The notes: generated by a model not told the origin, from the sequence alone. Positions 19,700 to 31,600 are shown, counted from the first letter of the stretch. The stretch: DNA of 64,000 bases from Moesziomyces globuligerus (GCA_030849465.1 JARVLF010000010.1:310001-374000), one strand, 5' to 3'. Program-made: numbers and translations.

Positions 19700-21379
19700 T
19701 TAGGAGGTGACGATTTCGAGTTGGGCGAAAGCGCGGATGTCGTCGGCTGAGACGGCGGCGAGTTCGTCCTGCAGTGCGGGGATGAAGGTGCCTGGGCCCC
19801 TGACGTCGTCTCTCTTGGCGGCTTTTTCGCTGGCGATCGTCATGGCGAGGAGGCCCGTGAGCGCGCCCACGAGCAGGTCGACATTTCCGTGGGCGACGAT
19901 TGTGTTGCCGAGCGAGACTACGGGATCCGCGTCCTTGGCGGCGTTGCAAGCGGCCGCAAGACCCGTGGCGACCGTCACTCCGAGCGCGCAACCCGAGCCG
20001 GTAATAGCGCCCAGCAGCGGATGCCCGTTGGTGCTAGCGATAACGGTGTGACCGTCGGTGAGGTAGTCCGTCTTTCCGGACAGCAAGACCAGACAGCGCT
20101 CTGTTCGTGCCAGATGCTTGACCAGCCCGACCGGATCCTTGAGCTTTCCGGCGCCAGAGTCGACGCCGCGCGACTGAACCTCGTCGGACTTTCCTGCGAT
20201 GCTGGCGAGCTCGGCAGCGTTGCCCTTGAGCAGCGTCACCTGGGTGTGGTTCAGGATGCCGCGCACCACATCCTTGCGGAACTGCGTCGCGCCGCCGCCG
20301 ACCGGATCGAGCACCACGGGCTTGCGGTTGCGGTTGGCCGAGGTGCCGGCGACGTACATGCCCTCGCGCGAGGCGGGCGAGATGGTGCCGATGTTGAGCA
20401 CCAGTGCACCCACCGCCCGACTCAGATCAGCGGCCTCGGCCGCTTCGTGCGACATGATGGGCGAGGCGGAAAACGCCAGCGCCAGGTTGGCCGACATGGT
20501 CGAGGACACGTGCGACGTGATGGTCTGGATCAGCGGTGGACCGTGACTGCCCTCACGGTGCAGGCCGAGCAAGGCGGCCGCTGCGTTCTTGTACCACGCC
20601 GCATCGCGAGAGCCGGACGAGGCAGTCAAGATGAACGAGGCAGGCACACCATGCGAGCCGGAAGAGGAGGCGGAGAGTCCTGCCTTGTAGGCGCTCACGA
20701 TGTGCGCCAGTTCCTCCGCTGCCTTGTCCGAGTCCTGCCGGCCCACGATCGCCGAGATGACCGCGATCCCGTCCGGCGCGTTGGTCTCGCTCGTAGCTCC
20801 AAACAGCGTACGTGCAGCCGTCTTCTGGTTTAGCCCACCGATCAGCACGCACGGCAACCTGCGCTCGCCGTTGGCCAGCTCGGCGACGATCTTCTGCGCG
20901 CCGCTGTTGCCGATGACCTTATCCTCGGTGATGCCCGCCTTGCTCTGCGTGCCATAGCACGGTCCGACTCCGGCGTAGTCGGCGAAGCCTTCCTGCCTCG
21001 CTTGCGTAGCCTGCGCGAGCGTCTTGACCGAGATGCCTAGCAGCCGTTTGTCGCCCAGGATGCGGCGGGCTTCCGAGACGGGGATGTCTTCCTGGCCGAT
21101 GTGCAGACCCACGCGCTCGGGGAGCGCGAGGCACACGGAGAGGTTGTCGTTGATGAGCATCGGCACGCCGTACTTGTCGCAGATGGCCAGCGACTTTTGC
21201 GCGATCTCGAGAAAGTCGCTCGTCTCGGCGTCTTTCTCGCGGATCTGCACCACGGTGACATGGCCCTGAGCAAGGCATCGGTCGAGCGAGTCGTAGTAGT
21301 CGACTTCCGGAGGAAGCAGCTCACGGCCCGTGACCAAGTAGACCGAGTAGTCAACCTTGCTCTTGTCTAGCGCCGACAT
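19700..21379 (-). CDS. THI6: Bifunctional thiamine-phosphate synthase / hydroxyethylthiazole kinase
   Basis: A single exon of 559 residues; the ATG at 21379 is placed just before the conserved DYSVYLVTGRELLP. Residues 1 to about 235 form the synthase, with VVQIREKDAETSDF, PMLINDN, GLHIGQEDIPVSEAR, GISVKT and DYAGVGPCYGTQSK. Residues about 245-559 form the thiazole kinase, with VLDPVGGGATQFR, LLKGNAAELASIAG, VLLSGKTDYLTDG and ITGSGCALG. This two-domain order is the fungal Thi6 arrangement: it joins HMP-diphosphate and hydroxyethylthiazole phosphate to thiamine phosphate, and phosphorylates salvaged thiazole. No TPP riboswitch consensus was seen upstream. It converges on CRS1 with a gap of under 100 bases. 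Confidence 0.96.
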   Translation of the reverse strand: MSALDKSKVDYSVYLVTGRELLPPEVDYYDSLDRCLAQGHVTVVQIREKDAETSDFLEIAQKSLAICDKYGVPMLINDNLSVCLALPERVGLHIGQEDIPVSEARRILGDKRLLGISVKTLAQATQARQEGFADYAGVGPCYGTQSKAGITEDKVIGNSGAQKIVAELANGERRLPCVLIGGLNQKTAARTLFGATSETNAPDGIAVISAIVGRQDSDKAAEELAHIVSAYKAGLSASSSGSHGVPASFILTASSGSRDAAWYKNAAAALLGLHREGSHGPPLIQTITSHVSSTMSANLALAFSASPIMSHEAAEAADLSRAVGALVLNIGTISPASREGMYVAGTSANRNRKPVVLDPVGGGATQFRKDVVRGILNHTQVTLLKGNAAELASIAGKSDEVQSRGVDSGAGKLKDPVGLVKHLARTERCLVLLSGKTDYLTDGHTVIASTNGHPLLGAITGSGCALGVTVATGLAAACNAAKDADPVVSLGNTIVAHGNVDLLVGALTGLLAMTIASEKAAKRDDVRGPGTFIPALQDELAAVSADDIRAFAQLEIVTS

Positions 21380-23300
21380 GATGATGTAGTGTATCCGACT
21401 CGGAGATGAGGGGGGCGTTGCGTCGTGGGAAGTTGCAGCTCCTGGTCCAGGAAGATGGGGTAAGCCCGACTTCCGAATCCTGACAGGATCCGCAACGCAC
21501 GGACGCAAAGGTAGCCGTAAGCAGAGCGGTCAAGTCGCGTGGGGCGAAAAATCTACAATGTGTAAGAGCTATGTTACGAACAAATCATCGCGCAAAACTC
21601 GGCCCTTGGAAAAAATGGTCGCTGAAATCCCAAGATCGCGAAACCCAGCGTTAGTGACGTCGCTGACCACCAAACCCAACTCAAGAGCCATATCACCCTT
21701 CGACCGACCCGAGTCGATGCACGATGCTGCCTTCGCCTGCCCCCGCCGCCACCTTGCCGTACACGGCTGCGATGACATGTTCGTTTCTTCCCTCCTACCT
21801 CCTCGCATAGCCTGCTCGCATTTGCAGCCGTCGGTTCGAGTGTAGGATGCAACACATCAGCTGCTTGCCCACGCCCTCGTTGTCCCCTTCTCGAGCCCCT
21901 GTGACTTCAGAGAGCGGGACTCCGTGGATGACGAGATGCGCTTGAGCGTTCACGTATCATCTACCTGGCTACTACTTCTCGTGACACCCGTCCGGTCCCA
22001 CGTTCCGGATAGATGCATTGCAGCCTCGTGCGTTGCGTTCCGCTCAACCAGACTCCGGGATCGATGCTCCGACTCGCTTTTGACCCTGGTCACCTGCAGT
22101 GATGGTCTCACTAGTGCCTGTACAAGGCGGTGTTTAGCTTCCCGAAGTGCAGATCGCATGGGCTCGCATGAAGCATACGTACACCCGACCGTTGATCATC
22201 TCGCAAAGGTCGGTAGCTGCCAAAATTGGAATCTGGCTCCACTACCGCTTTGCCGGCCTCTAGACGGGTGGTAGAGACTGATTGCACCAAGATGAGTGAG
22301 GCAAGCGTTCCTCGTTGTGTGTCTGTCGCAAACCGAGACACAGCCAAAGGCGGGGATCCTATATTGATGTTGGCATCGTTCTCACCATCCCTTCCCACCA
22401 CCACCATTCTTGCACTTCCCCTTCTATACTTTTTCTTCTTTCCCCCCCTGTTCCGTTTCTTTACCTTTGCCAGCTGTTCTTTTGTCTTGCGATTCGGCGA
22501 AAGCATCATTTGTGTTCACTCAGTCCCGACGTTCGTGCCCACCCTTCGACCAGCTCACCAAGGTGGATCAAACGAAAGTGATTACAAGAGTACCCTCGTC
22601 GTCCGTACTGCTCGCAACTCCGATCCAGCTTATTCGCTAGCCGAATAGCCTCGTCTTGCAGTCAAGTGCTTGAAGCCTAACCTGTCCGTCATCGCAGCAA
22701 ACCCAGCAGAGCAACTAGACGTTTGCAATCGCCCGCTGTTCTTGTGTCGCCCAGAACTGGATTCTTGGCCGCAACGATACAGACATAGCCGCCCTTTAGG
22801 TCTCCGGAAGATCACCATCTCCCTCCAATCGAAGCTCTACATCCGACAGTTCGGCAGAGCACCCGACTATTTTCGGCAGTAACTCGGGCTTTTTTTCCCC
22901 AACCTTTTTTTTTCTGACCCGCGCTGTCCGATAGCGCGTTCCAACCCTTGTCTCGGATCCAACTCGGCTGGCCCTCTCAATTTGTAAGTACTCAGCAGAT
23001 CCGGGGTCTTTGATGCTCCGGACCACTGTGATCATAGCTCCACCGATGACCACGTTTTCCTTTCCCATCCGGCCATCCGGGGCCAGAGCTTGGCTCCTTC
23101 GATGCTCTGGACGCTCATCGTCCAGCTTCTGCCTCGGCTGACGATGGTTGGGATTGATGACTGAGACGGTGGATCGGCAGGATTTTCCCCAGGGTCGTTG
23201 TGAGGCATAGACTAACTTGCCCGTTTCTTCAACGTCCCCCACACTTCCTCTCTTACATCCCTCATCTACAGTTCCAAACGAGACTTGCTCGAGTGCGATC
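21380..23300. promoter_or_regulatory. Large divergent intergenic region THI6 / membrane protein gene
   Basis: 1.9 kb without a supported gene. It contains a long pyrimidine tract on the plus strand (about 22400-22490), T runs near 22890-22915, and a GTAAGT donor-like site at 22984 that might start a 5' UTR intron of the membrane protein gene. Frames here are short and lack family features. I saw no tRNA or riboswitch. Confidence 0.45.
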
Positions 23301-25331
23301 ATGACTACAGGATCCAAAGCCACTCTGCGCTCGAGTGGTCGGCGCAGAGCAGCTGGCGTTGTCGCCATGCTGGCTATCGCCTCGGCAGTCACCACGGCCA
23401 CGTTCGCCGATGCTACTTACCTACCCAGCGGGCCGTGGGCCAAGCGTCAAGATGCGTCCAAGCTGGGCCAAGCAGAAGCTCAGGTGCTCAAGCTCATCAG
23501 CGCCGATGGCCCCTTCGCCACGATGACCGGTAGCAATGCCGGTGCCATCCAATCGGCCGTCGGCATGAGCGGTGACATCACGTCGGCCGTCGTCTCGGCT
23601 ATGACTACGGACAGCGCAAATGTTGCTGCTGCTACCAGTGTGGCTACTGCTGATCTGGCCTCAACGCTCCAGACTCCCACTGCGGCGGTTCAGGCCGTGC
23701 AGGCTCCGGCGGCTCCCACGGACAAGGTGGCTAGCGACACCCTCAGCCCTGCCCAGGCAACGCAGCTCGAAGGCGAAGTCGGTGCTGTGGCTGGTGATGC
23801 TACCACGGATGCAGGTGTCCAGAGCTGGACCTACGATCCGGGTGCGTTCGGCTGCGGATTCGGAGGCGACGCTTCGAGTGATTCCGTAGCCAGTGCTTCT
23901 CTGTGCAGTGTCGACGCTGCTGCGCCCACCGCCACGGCGGCTCGATCCGAGCAGGCCATCAGTGGCGTCCCTGACAATGCGTTCGAGGCGGTGGGTGCCG
24001 CTCCTATGCAGCTTCGAAGGTACGCTGCTCGCGCTGCACCCACTCCGGAGCCGCGACTGGACTCGGACCTTGCGCGTCGCCAATACCCGGTCGACCCTGC
24101 GGGCCCAGGTTTCCCGACGACAACTTCCAACCTCTTCCCGCTCTTCACCTCCTACATCACTCTGGAGCCTCCTACTACGACGCGGGTCAATTTCGGTCCT
24201 ACCTCGAATCTCAACGTCTCGTCGATCCCGCGCCGCGGCAGCTCGGATTCGGGCAACGGCGAAGCTCCCGGAAACATCAACAATCCGAACTCGCCCGACC
24301 TCGGCTGGCTGGACGTACAGATCGGTGCGGTGCCGTACAAGAACGGCGACCTGATCGCGAGCATCGTGTGGATCCTGGCGACGATCGCGCTGATCCCGCT
24401 GCTGCTCATCCGGCTGCTGCGCAGGTCGAGCCTGATCTCGATGGTGCTCATCACGATCATCATCTTCATGGTGCTGATGCTGATCGCGTTTGGCATCCGC
24501 GCCAAGCTGGCCAACAACACGCCGACGACGCCCATGATGAATGTCGAAGGCATCATCCTCGCCGTCCTGCTGCCGTTGCTGCTCGAGCCGCTGCTGCACC
24601 TGCTCGGACTGTACTCGCAGCAGGGTGGCAGGCCGAGCGGTGTGCCGCAGGCGAGTCTGGTGCTGCGCATCCTCAACTTTATCGTCTTTCTCCTCTTCCT
24701 CGTTGCGGCGGCGTACTTTGCCAGCTGGTTGGACAAGTGGGACAAGGCGCTCAAGCTGACCCAGACGGCTCAGGACTTGCCGGACGTGATCCCGCCCAAG
24801 GTGACGCGCATCGCGCCCGTCGTGGGTGCGATCATCGAGATCATCGTCATCCTGGGTGCGGCGCTGCTGATCCCGGTGGCCAGAGGCGATGCAGGCAACA
24901 TGCGACCCGGTGGATTCATCTTTGTGCTACTCATCCTGCTCTTCGTGGCGACCGTGTACCGACTGCTGCAGTCGCTGCATGCTACGACGCGCATCTCGGC
25001 AGAGCAGGGCGGCTCGCTCGATGCGAACGATCTGCTCCCCTTCTTCCAGGGTGGATCGTCCAACAGCACGACGGATAACCAGAGGGTGGCCAACGGTCTC
25101 TCGCTCGCACCCCAGGGCATGTACGGTCCCAACAGCCAGGGCATCGACTGGGAACAGCTCCAGCTCACCATGGCCAGCAGAGGCACGCCGCAGACGCCGT
25201 TGATCTTCAACCTCGTCTACGTCCTGCCAATGTGGCTCATGGTCTTCCTCCTCTTCTTCACCCACGCCCCTGCCAAGAAGGCGGAGGAAGCCGCCCCTGC
25301 CGAGGGAAACGTCGCCGTCGCCAAGGCTTGA
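23301..25331 (+). CDS. Predicted seven-segment membrane protein with Kex2-type sites
   Basis: A single exon of 676 residues. Residues 1-40 form a signal peptide (a basic start, then VVAMLAIASAVTTATFA). Residues 40-345 are an Ala/Ser/Thr/Gln-rich lumenal or extracellular region with dibasic pairs that look like Kex2 sites: K48-R49 followed by Q, and R259-R260 followed by QYPVDP. From about residue 350 there are seven hydrophobic segments, the first two being VWILATIALIPLLLI and MVLITIIIFMVLMLIAFGI, the last NLVYVLPMWLMVFLLFF. A Gln/Asn loop lies between segments 6 and 7. I do not recognise the family with certainty; fungal seven-segment proteins of unknown function have a similar layout. The role is unknown; receptor, transporter or processed surface protein are all possible. 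Confidence 0.75.
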   Translation: MTTGSKATLRSSGRRRAAGVVAMLAIASAVTTATFADATYLPSGPWAKRQDASKLGQAEAQVLKLISADGPFATMTGSNAGAIQSAVGMSGDITSAVVSAMTTDSANVAAATSVATADLASTLQTPTAAVQAVQAPAAPTDKVASDTLSPAQATQLEGEVGAVAGDATTDAGVQSWTYDPGAFGCGFGGDASSDSVASASLCSVDAAAPTATAARSEQAISGVPDNAFEAVGAAPMQLRRYAARAAPTPEPRLDSDLARRQYPVDPAGPGFPTTTSNLFPLFTSYITLEPPTTTRVNFGPTSNLNVSSIPRRGSSDSGNGEAPGNINNPNSPDLGWLDVQIGAVPYKNGDLIASIVWILATIALIPLLLIRLLRRSSLISMVLITIIIFMVLMLIAFGIRAKLANNTPTTPMMNVEGIILAVLLPLLLEPLLHLLGLYSQQGGRPSGVPQASLVLRILNFIVFLLFLVAAAYFASWLDKWDKALKLTQTAQDLPDVIPPKVTRIAPVVGAIIEIIVILGAALLIPVARGDAGNMRPGGFIFVLLILLFVATVYRLLQSLHATTRISAEQGGSLDANDLLPFFQGGSSNSTTDNQRVANGLSLAPQGMYGPNSQGIDWEQLQLTMASRGTPQTPLIFNLVYVLPMWLMVFLLFFTHAPAKKAEEAAPAEGNVAVAKA

Positions 25332-25627
25332 GCTGCTAGCCGTCAAGGATCTTCTCTTGCCTCGCCATCACTTGTAGACGAGGATCTTCCCCTGTTTGTA
25401 TTTAGCCCTCATACCCCTACCCACCCCTTAATCTATTATTCAAGACACGCCACAGTGCCTGAAGCAGAAGGCTCGAAGCACTCGCGACAATTTAAGAGAA
25501 TGCGTACATGCGGATCGATTGATAAAAGTACAAAGATGCGTGCGCTGAGTGTATCTATTGAGCAGAAGCGATGCGTCGACTGGGGACGCATGGGAAATTT
25601 TGATCGCAGTGGAGTCTTGTTGGAGCT

Positions 25628-27238
25628 CTAGGTCACGGTGAACTGACTGCGAGCGCGGATCTGTTTTCCGTACTTGTAGAAGACGAAGGGTACGGGGACC
25701 ATGAGCACGTTGAGCGCGGCCAGGAAAGCGGAAGCGCCCTGGATGGTCATGCCCGTGTACATCTGTTTGGCAAAGAGCGGGAAGGCTGCTGCCCAGGAGC
25801 TTCTTGCGAACGAGTTGGCTGCCATGGCGGACGCTGCTACGGGCCTGTAGGCGTGCGTCGTATATGTGAAGACGGCGGTAAAGATGTAGCTGATGCCGAA
25901 TCCAAAGACGACGGTTCCGAGGATGGGAACGATCCAGAAGACGGACGTGTAGGTGGTGAATGCGAACCAGAACATGCCGATAGGCAGGCAGACTGCGCCG
26001 ACCATGGCGACCGGCAGCCTGAACTCGGGCTCGGCGACACCGTTGCCCTTGGTCGCAACGAGGTTGGTGTAGTGGCGTGCCCAGAAGGGCATGGTGCAGA
26101 CGGCGATGATCATGCCGATACCGATGCCGAGGAAGGACAGTCCGACTTCCTGAAGGTTGAAGCCGTGCTTTTCAAAGACGATGGGGAAAGCGACGAAGAA
26201 GAGGTAGAGGATACCGAGCAGGAGCGCAGACCAGAGACAGAGCAGCGTCAGCATGGCTTCGCGCACCAGCAGCTGGAACGGCCTCGTCGACGACGTGACG
26301 ATCGTCTTTGCCAGCGACTTTTGAGCGATGATACGCTCGTGCTCGGCATACAGCGCCTCGTTCCCTGTCTCGGCACGCAATCGCTTTGCCCTCTTGGCCA
26401 GCAGTGCAGGCGCGTACGATTCGGGACCGAAGAGGACGAGGATGACGAGCATGACGCTCGACCAGATGTTGATGGTCCAGAAGGTCCAGCGCCAGTTCGT
26501 GTTCTGGTTGATGAAGCCACTCAGCAGTGGGCCGAAAACAGGCCCCAAGAAGGGTCCGTTGGTGTAGATGGCCATGGGCACAAAGATGTCCGTGGCAGCG
26601 AAGATATCCGACACACTGCCACCAGCGACGCTGAGGAACGCGGAACCGCAGAAGCCGGTGAGGAAGCGGAAGATGAGGAAGACGGCGAGGTTGTTGGCGA
26701 ATGAAACAGGCAGTCCGAGCAGAGTGAAGGCGGTGTATGAGACGAGGTAGACGGGTCGCCTTCCATAGAACTCGGACAGCGGACCGAGCAGCATGGGACC
26801 GATACCGAGGCCGATGACGAAGAGCGAGAGGCCGAGGATGGCGACCTCACGGGAGACGCCAAACTCGTCCTGGATGCCCTGGTAGGCATTACTGATGATG
26901 GACGAGGTGTTGGTTACGCAGAAGGCGCACGAGGTGACGACGACGAGGAGCATGATCTTGCGACCCATCGACCAGTTGAGCGGGTTCTCGGCATCGTTGT
27001 CGGTCCATGTGACGAGGTTGGGATCGGCATCGGCATCGCTGGCCTCTTTAGCGGGGGTCGAAGTGGGTTGAGCAGCGTTGGAACCATCCGGCTGACCCTT
27101 TTCAAGATCAGAGGGCGCACGAGACTTGATGGGCGAAGCGCGAGCATCGTTGGCGGTCGAGGCCGCATGCGAGCTCGTGCTGGCTCTGGCGGAGTCCGAC
27201 ATGCTGGTGCGTGGCGTAGGCAACGCCGAGGTCTCCAT
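25628..27238 (-). CDS. MFS multidrug/polyamine-type transporter (DHA1)
   Basis: A single exon of 536 residues from ATG at 27238. The first about 80 residues are a Ser/Ala/Asp-rich cytosolic tail, then DAENPLNWSMGRK just before the first membrane segment, as in the Tpo1/Flr1 group. The MFS loop motif appears as GPLSEFYGRRPVYLV; LGPVFGPLLSGFINQNTNWRWTFW and FGPESYAPALLAKRAKRLR are also group hallmarks. About twelve membrane segments are visible, with a central charged loop. Known role of the group: proton-antiport export of drugs, polyamines or secondary metabolites across the plasma membrane. The substrate cannot be read from sequence. Confidence 0.9.
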   Translation of the reverse strand: METSALPTPRTSMSDSARASTSSHAASTANDARASPIKSRAPSDLEKGQPDGSNAAQPTSTPAKEASDADADPNLVTWTDNDAENPLNWSMGRKIMLLVVVTSCAFCVTNTSSIISNAYQGIQDEFGVSREVAILGLSLFVIGLGIGPMLLGPLSEFYGRRPVYLVSYTAFTLLGLPVSFANNLAVFLIFRFLTGFCGSAFLSVAGGSVSDIFAATDIFVPMAIYTNGPFLGPVFGPLLSGFINQNTNWRWTFWTINIWSSVMLVILVLFGPESYAPALLAKRAKRLRAETGNEALYAEHERIIAQKSLAKTIVTSSTRPFQLLVREAMLTLLCLWSALLLGILYLFFVAFPIVFEKHGFNLQEVGLSFLGIGIGMIIAVCTMPFWARHYTNLVATKGNGVAEPEFRLPVAMVGAVCLPIGMFWFAFTTYTSVFWIVPILGTVVFGFGISYIFTAVFTYTTHAYRPVAASAMAANSFARSSWAAAFPLFAKQMYTGMTIQGASAFLAALNVLMVPVPFVFYKYGKQIRARSQFTVT

Positions 27239-28687
27239 GATGGTGGTCGTAGAGATGGCGAAGGGAGGTGGAAGTCGAGACCGAGAGCACAGGGAACGCT
27301 CGTGGCTACGGCGTATTTGAGCAGAGCGGGAGATTTGCCGGCCTTTTTCGGCAATTGGGTTATATTTTTCCCCTTTGTGAGGCACGCGATGACGGCAGAC
27401 GACGAGAGATTGTCCAAGAAATGACGAGGGGAAAATGCAGGGAATTCCAACAGCAGCCACCGACTGGCTATGCAAACGCCAAACCCCGGTTTCCGGCGGG
27501 TACGGTAGTTTGGGAGAGGTAGCCGAAAGTGGAGCCGCGCTCGTGCCGAAGCGTTTGTGTGCGCGCGATGGCCAACGTGCCGAAGCGGTCTTACGGATGT
27601 CGGTGCGGAGATAGGATGGATAGGAAGCAAAGCAGGGAATTGCTGTCACACACGGACGTTCGCTGTTGGAGCTGTGCTTTATATCCATACAGACGAAACG
27701 GAAGGGCAAAGCAGAGCCACATGGCTGCAACTTTGGCTGGTTGGAGCGGGAGTTCGGAGAAGCTGCTTTGACGAAGGATCGACGAACCCTCGTCAGGGTC
27801 GGGCTGGAAGGAATGAAGCACCTCATTCGACAAAGCCGACCCGAAGTCGGAAGCTTGCCTCTCCCGTTTTCCCTGGTTCCCTCTCGTCAGCAGTTTCCGC
27901 CGCACCTTTGGACAGCAGATGACTCGCACACGGCTGGTGAGAGGGATATGAGAGGCCCGACATCTTTACACAAGCCGAACATGCGTGTCTGCCGCCAAGA
28001 TCGTCAGAAGAGCGAAACTTTCGGAGGTGGCCGAGCCAACTCTGAATGCTTGCGGACGACTCTCGCCGTCACAGCATAAACCATCCGGAGCGGATGCATG
28101 CACGATCAAGCATCGGCGGAGCGCGGTGGAAATTTCAGGGCAGACGTGCCGAGCTTCCGACGAAGCGAACCATCTCCCGATTCACTTTCAGATCATCGGG
28201 AAAATGGACGGCGAGCGCGAGGGTCGGAATGTGATCTCTCGAGGAGCGTGCGCCGCGAGTGGAGCCAGGCATACCGTATGCATCTGCAACCTCGACGACA
28301 ATCACATGGAGCCTGCAGATGAATCACGTCGGCGCGCCCAACATCCGCAGCTGCCCCACCGCCGGCCATCGCACTGCTTCCCAGTAGCTTCTCGCCCACC
28401 AGAGCTGCGAACTGCGCCGCTACCAACCACCCTCGTCGCGCGGATCAACCGATTCGGCGTCCACACCTCCTCTGCTCGGTTCGCCATCGTCGGCAGATCC
28501 GATTTCCGGCCAGTGCTGCCATCTGAATCGGTGCCTTCGCCGACGCTTTCGGACCCACCGGGTACCCTCATCACCGCCCCGACCCATCCTATCCTCTGGT
28601 GCGCCGCCTCGACGTAGCGCCAGAGCCCTCGGTCCTCATCATTCATCCTCCGTCCAATCCACTCAACATCCCCACCCGCCGTCGCAG
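27239..28687. promoter_or_regulatory. Divergent intergenic region MFS transporter / Far11
   Basis: About 1.4 kb. It should hold both promoters and a missing first exon or leader of Far11. A TTATATTTTTCCCC stretch near 27360 and T-rich sequence around it are the only notable composition change. No homologous coding segment was found. Confidence 0.4.
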
Positions 28688-31600
28688 GACCCAGAGCGCC
28701 AACCTGCAAGACGCGCTCAACTGTCGCATCAACCTCTCCTCCTTCGCTCCATCCACCACCGTCCAGGCAGACCAGCGAGCAAGCGCACTCTCCGCCTCCG
28801 CATCGGCATCGCATGGGGTCGACGCAGCCGCGACTACATCCCGCCCGCTCACTCCAGGATCTTCAGCGCTCGCGACCTCGGACGCATCGTCGACAGCTGC
28901 TCCTCCTAGCTCCTTGATCGACGAGCTCGTCAACACTGGCCAGAACCCCGCCCTCCGCAAGGTGCTCTTCCAGCTAGGTTCTGCGCAGACCTCCGACCTC
29001 GCAGCAGTCACCGGCTCGCTCTCGTCGTCAGCACCTGCGTCGTCCACACCCTTGTCCGAGCTGGCAGCCTCGCGTGAGAACTCGTCACAGGCGCTTGAGG
29101 GCGCACAGGTGGAATCGCAAGACGCAGCTACCACCAGCACTGGCGACTCTTTGTCTCAACCCTCTCCTCAGCGTCAGCCGTGGCATACGCGTCCCCCAGC
29201 TTTTGAGGGAGGCACCTCGTTCCGTCAGCACCTCGAGCGAAGCCAGATCAAGCTCCAGCAGCCTGCCTCCATGTCCACTCCGGCCTCCCAGCCTCAGCCT
29301 CAGGCGGCCATGTCCGCTCAGTCCCAGCCCCAAGGCGGGCCCCTCGACTCGGTCACCCTTGGTCAACTCCGCAACCTCATCGTCACAGACAAGCCCAAAT
29401 CGAGGAAGTACGACTTTCCCATCCATGCTGACGCCGACAACATGCAGAACGAGATCGACGAATTCTACTCGTACGTCGAAGTGCCCCAAACCGCGGAGAA
29501 CAGGACCGCATGGGAGGAATGGTGTTCCATGCCCACCCACCTCCGCAACGCCGGCTACTCGTCAGCTGGCTCGGAGCTTGGCGCTGCTGAGCCGTCCTCG
29601 TCGCTGGGACTCGGTCTTGACCTCAACCACGCCGGCGTCGCCCCTCAAAACGCCGAGGCACCAGCCGCTGGCATGCCCCGGAGATCCAGCCTGGTCGAGC
29701 CCGTCCTAGGCGAGTGGACGACCCTTGGCAGCTCTACGCGCAGACGCATCCTTCAGTCGCTACTCTCCACCCTCGAGGTGCGCGATCCTGAAGCCCGGTT
29801 CCGCGCCTCGCGTGCGCTGCTCTACCTGCTCCAGGGCGCCTTTGCCGACACGGCTGGCCCGGAGCATCAGCTTCATTGGCTCCTCGAAAACGCGCGCATG
29901 GTTCGATCGCTAGGCGGTCTGGGCGAAATCTACTCGGCCATCAAGCTCGCCAGCTGGAAGCACGACTACCTCAGCTCGCTGCCGGACCACATCCCTGCCC
30001 ACGAGCCGTCTCAGTTGGGGCAGCATGGTCCCGCCAATGCACCCTTGCTCACCCCAGACGCCAAGCTAGAGTACCTCGACGAGATCAACCTCGAACTCGC
30101 TCTCCACTTTGCCCAACTCTACTCGCTTCTCGAAAGCTCCCGAGGCGAGGAAGAGTGGGGCGACGAGCTCATGAGTCTCGATCCTCCGCTGCCCATCTTC
30201 CTCTTTGGCCTCGTTGCGTCGCTGCGCGAGAAGAGCGCCAAGGGATACCCTGTCAAGAAGCTCCTCCTCCTGCTCTGGAAGTCGCTCCTCTCGTGCTTCG
30301 GCGGCATGAAAGACGTAGAGCGCTGCAAGCTTCTCGCTCGCGAGATCGAGGGCCTCGGGCCTGTCGACAAGTCCACCAAGCGTAATGTGCTCAAGTCGGA
30401 CCCGCTCGACTTCCAACACTTTCAGCACGAGATCTCCTTCAAGTACCCGACCTTCGAGCCTCCCAGGCGTCAGGACCACGACCTGCCCCTCGACAAGCTC
30501 GCCAGTGCGATCCATCCGATCCCGGCCCGCAAGCCTTTCAGCAACCATCTCGACGGCTCGGATCGCGGCTACCCCGGCGGACCCCAACAAGGCCCGAATG
30601 GCATGCTTCCCGGGACGCCCGCGCCGTCTCCGCCTCCGTCGCCTAAGCCCAACAAGGCCAAGTACCAGACGGATCAGACACGACCCTTCATCTTCCCCTA
30701 CAGCCGTCAGGTGCACGGAGCTGGTCGTCTGGTGCCTCACAGCATCGAAGAGGCTTCCAAGCTGTATTCCGAGCACATGCACGTCAGCCTCGAGCTGTGG
30801 CAGACATGGAGAGTGCGCGAGCAGTGCATCCAGGAGGAGAGCGGCGTGGGCAGCGCTGCCGATGGCACACGCATCGGTCTCGGCGTCAAGTCGGCCGCCT
30901 CCAAGGCGTACGGCAACCGCACCGACGCAGCCTCGTCCTCGCAAGGCAGTCGCAGCCCCGTCAGCTCCGAGGCCTTTCCGCCTCGCGGGGTGTCGGAGCG
31001 CACGTTCAAAGTCAAGGGTGAAGCTACCTACGAGCACCTCGTCGAGATCGAGGAGGATATCGAGGCAGAGCTCCGCGCGGTCGAGGGAGATCACATGCTC
31101 GCAGCGCTAGACAACCCACGCCACACGGAGCTGATCGACCAGCTGGCACAGAAGCGCGCCGATGTCCGACGTCTCCAGCGCGTCGACCAACTCTACCGCG
31201 CCGTGCTGCCGCAGCTGCAGTCGTCCGTGATTGTGCTGCTCAAGCTCTTGCTTGCTACAGTCACCTCGATCAACACCAACTCGGCCCACGCTGCCGCGAT
31301 TGCCGAAGGCGCTGCGATCGACGAGGCACCGCCTCCCACCCTCGAGGACGTCGACGTGGCGCGCCATCGCGAGATCCTTACCAAGGCCGTGTCTGCGATC
31401 TTGCTGCTGTGCCTCAAGTGGTTCAAGGCGAGCCACGTGATGAAGTTCAACTACCTCTCGCAGGTGCTCGTGGACAGCAACGTGCTTCTGCTCATCCTCA
31501 AGATCTTTGGTTTACAGGAGATAGCGCACGGTGTCAAGACCAAGAACGAGGCGGACAACTTCCGCTTCTTCAACTACTGCTACCTCAACGGTGGTCGCGA

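Noticed and set aside
21380..21560. TPP riboswitch in front of THI6
   Set aside because: Fungal TPP riboswitches lie in leaders of some thiamine genes, but neither the CTGAGA nor the ACCTGATCTGGATAAT-like core is present in the upstream 200 bases.
22984..22992. A donor-like GTAAGTACT upstream of the membrane protein gene
   Set aside because: No matching coding exon precedes it and no partner acceptor could be fixed; noted only as a possible UTR intron.
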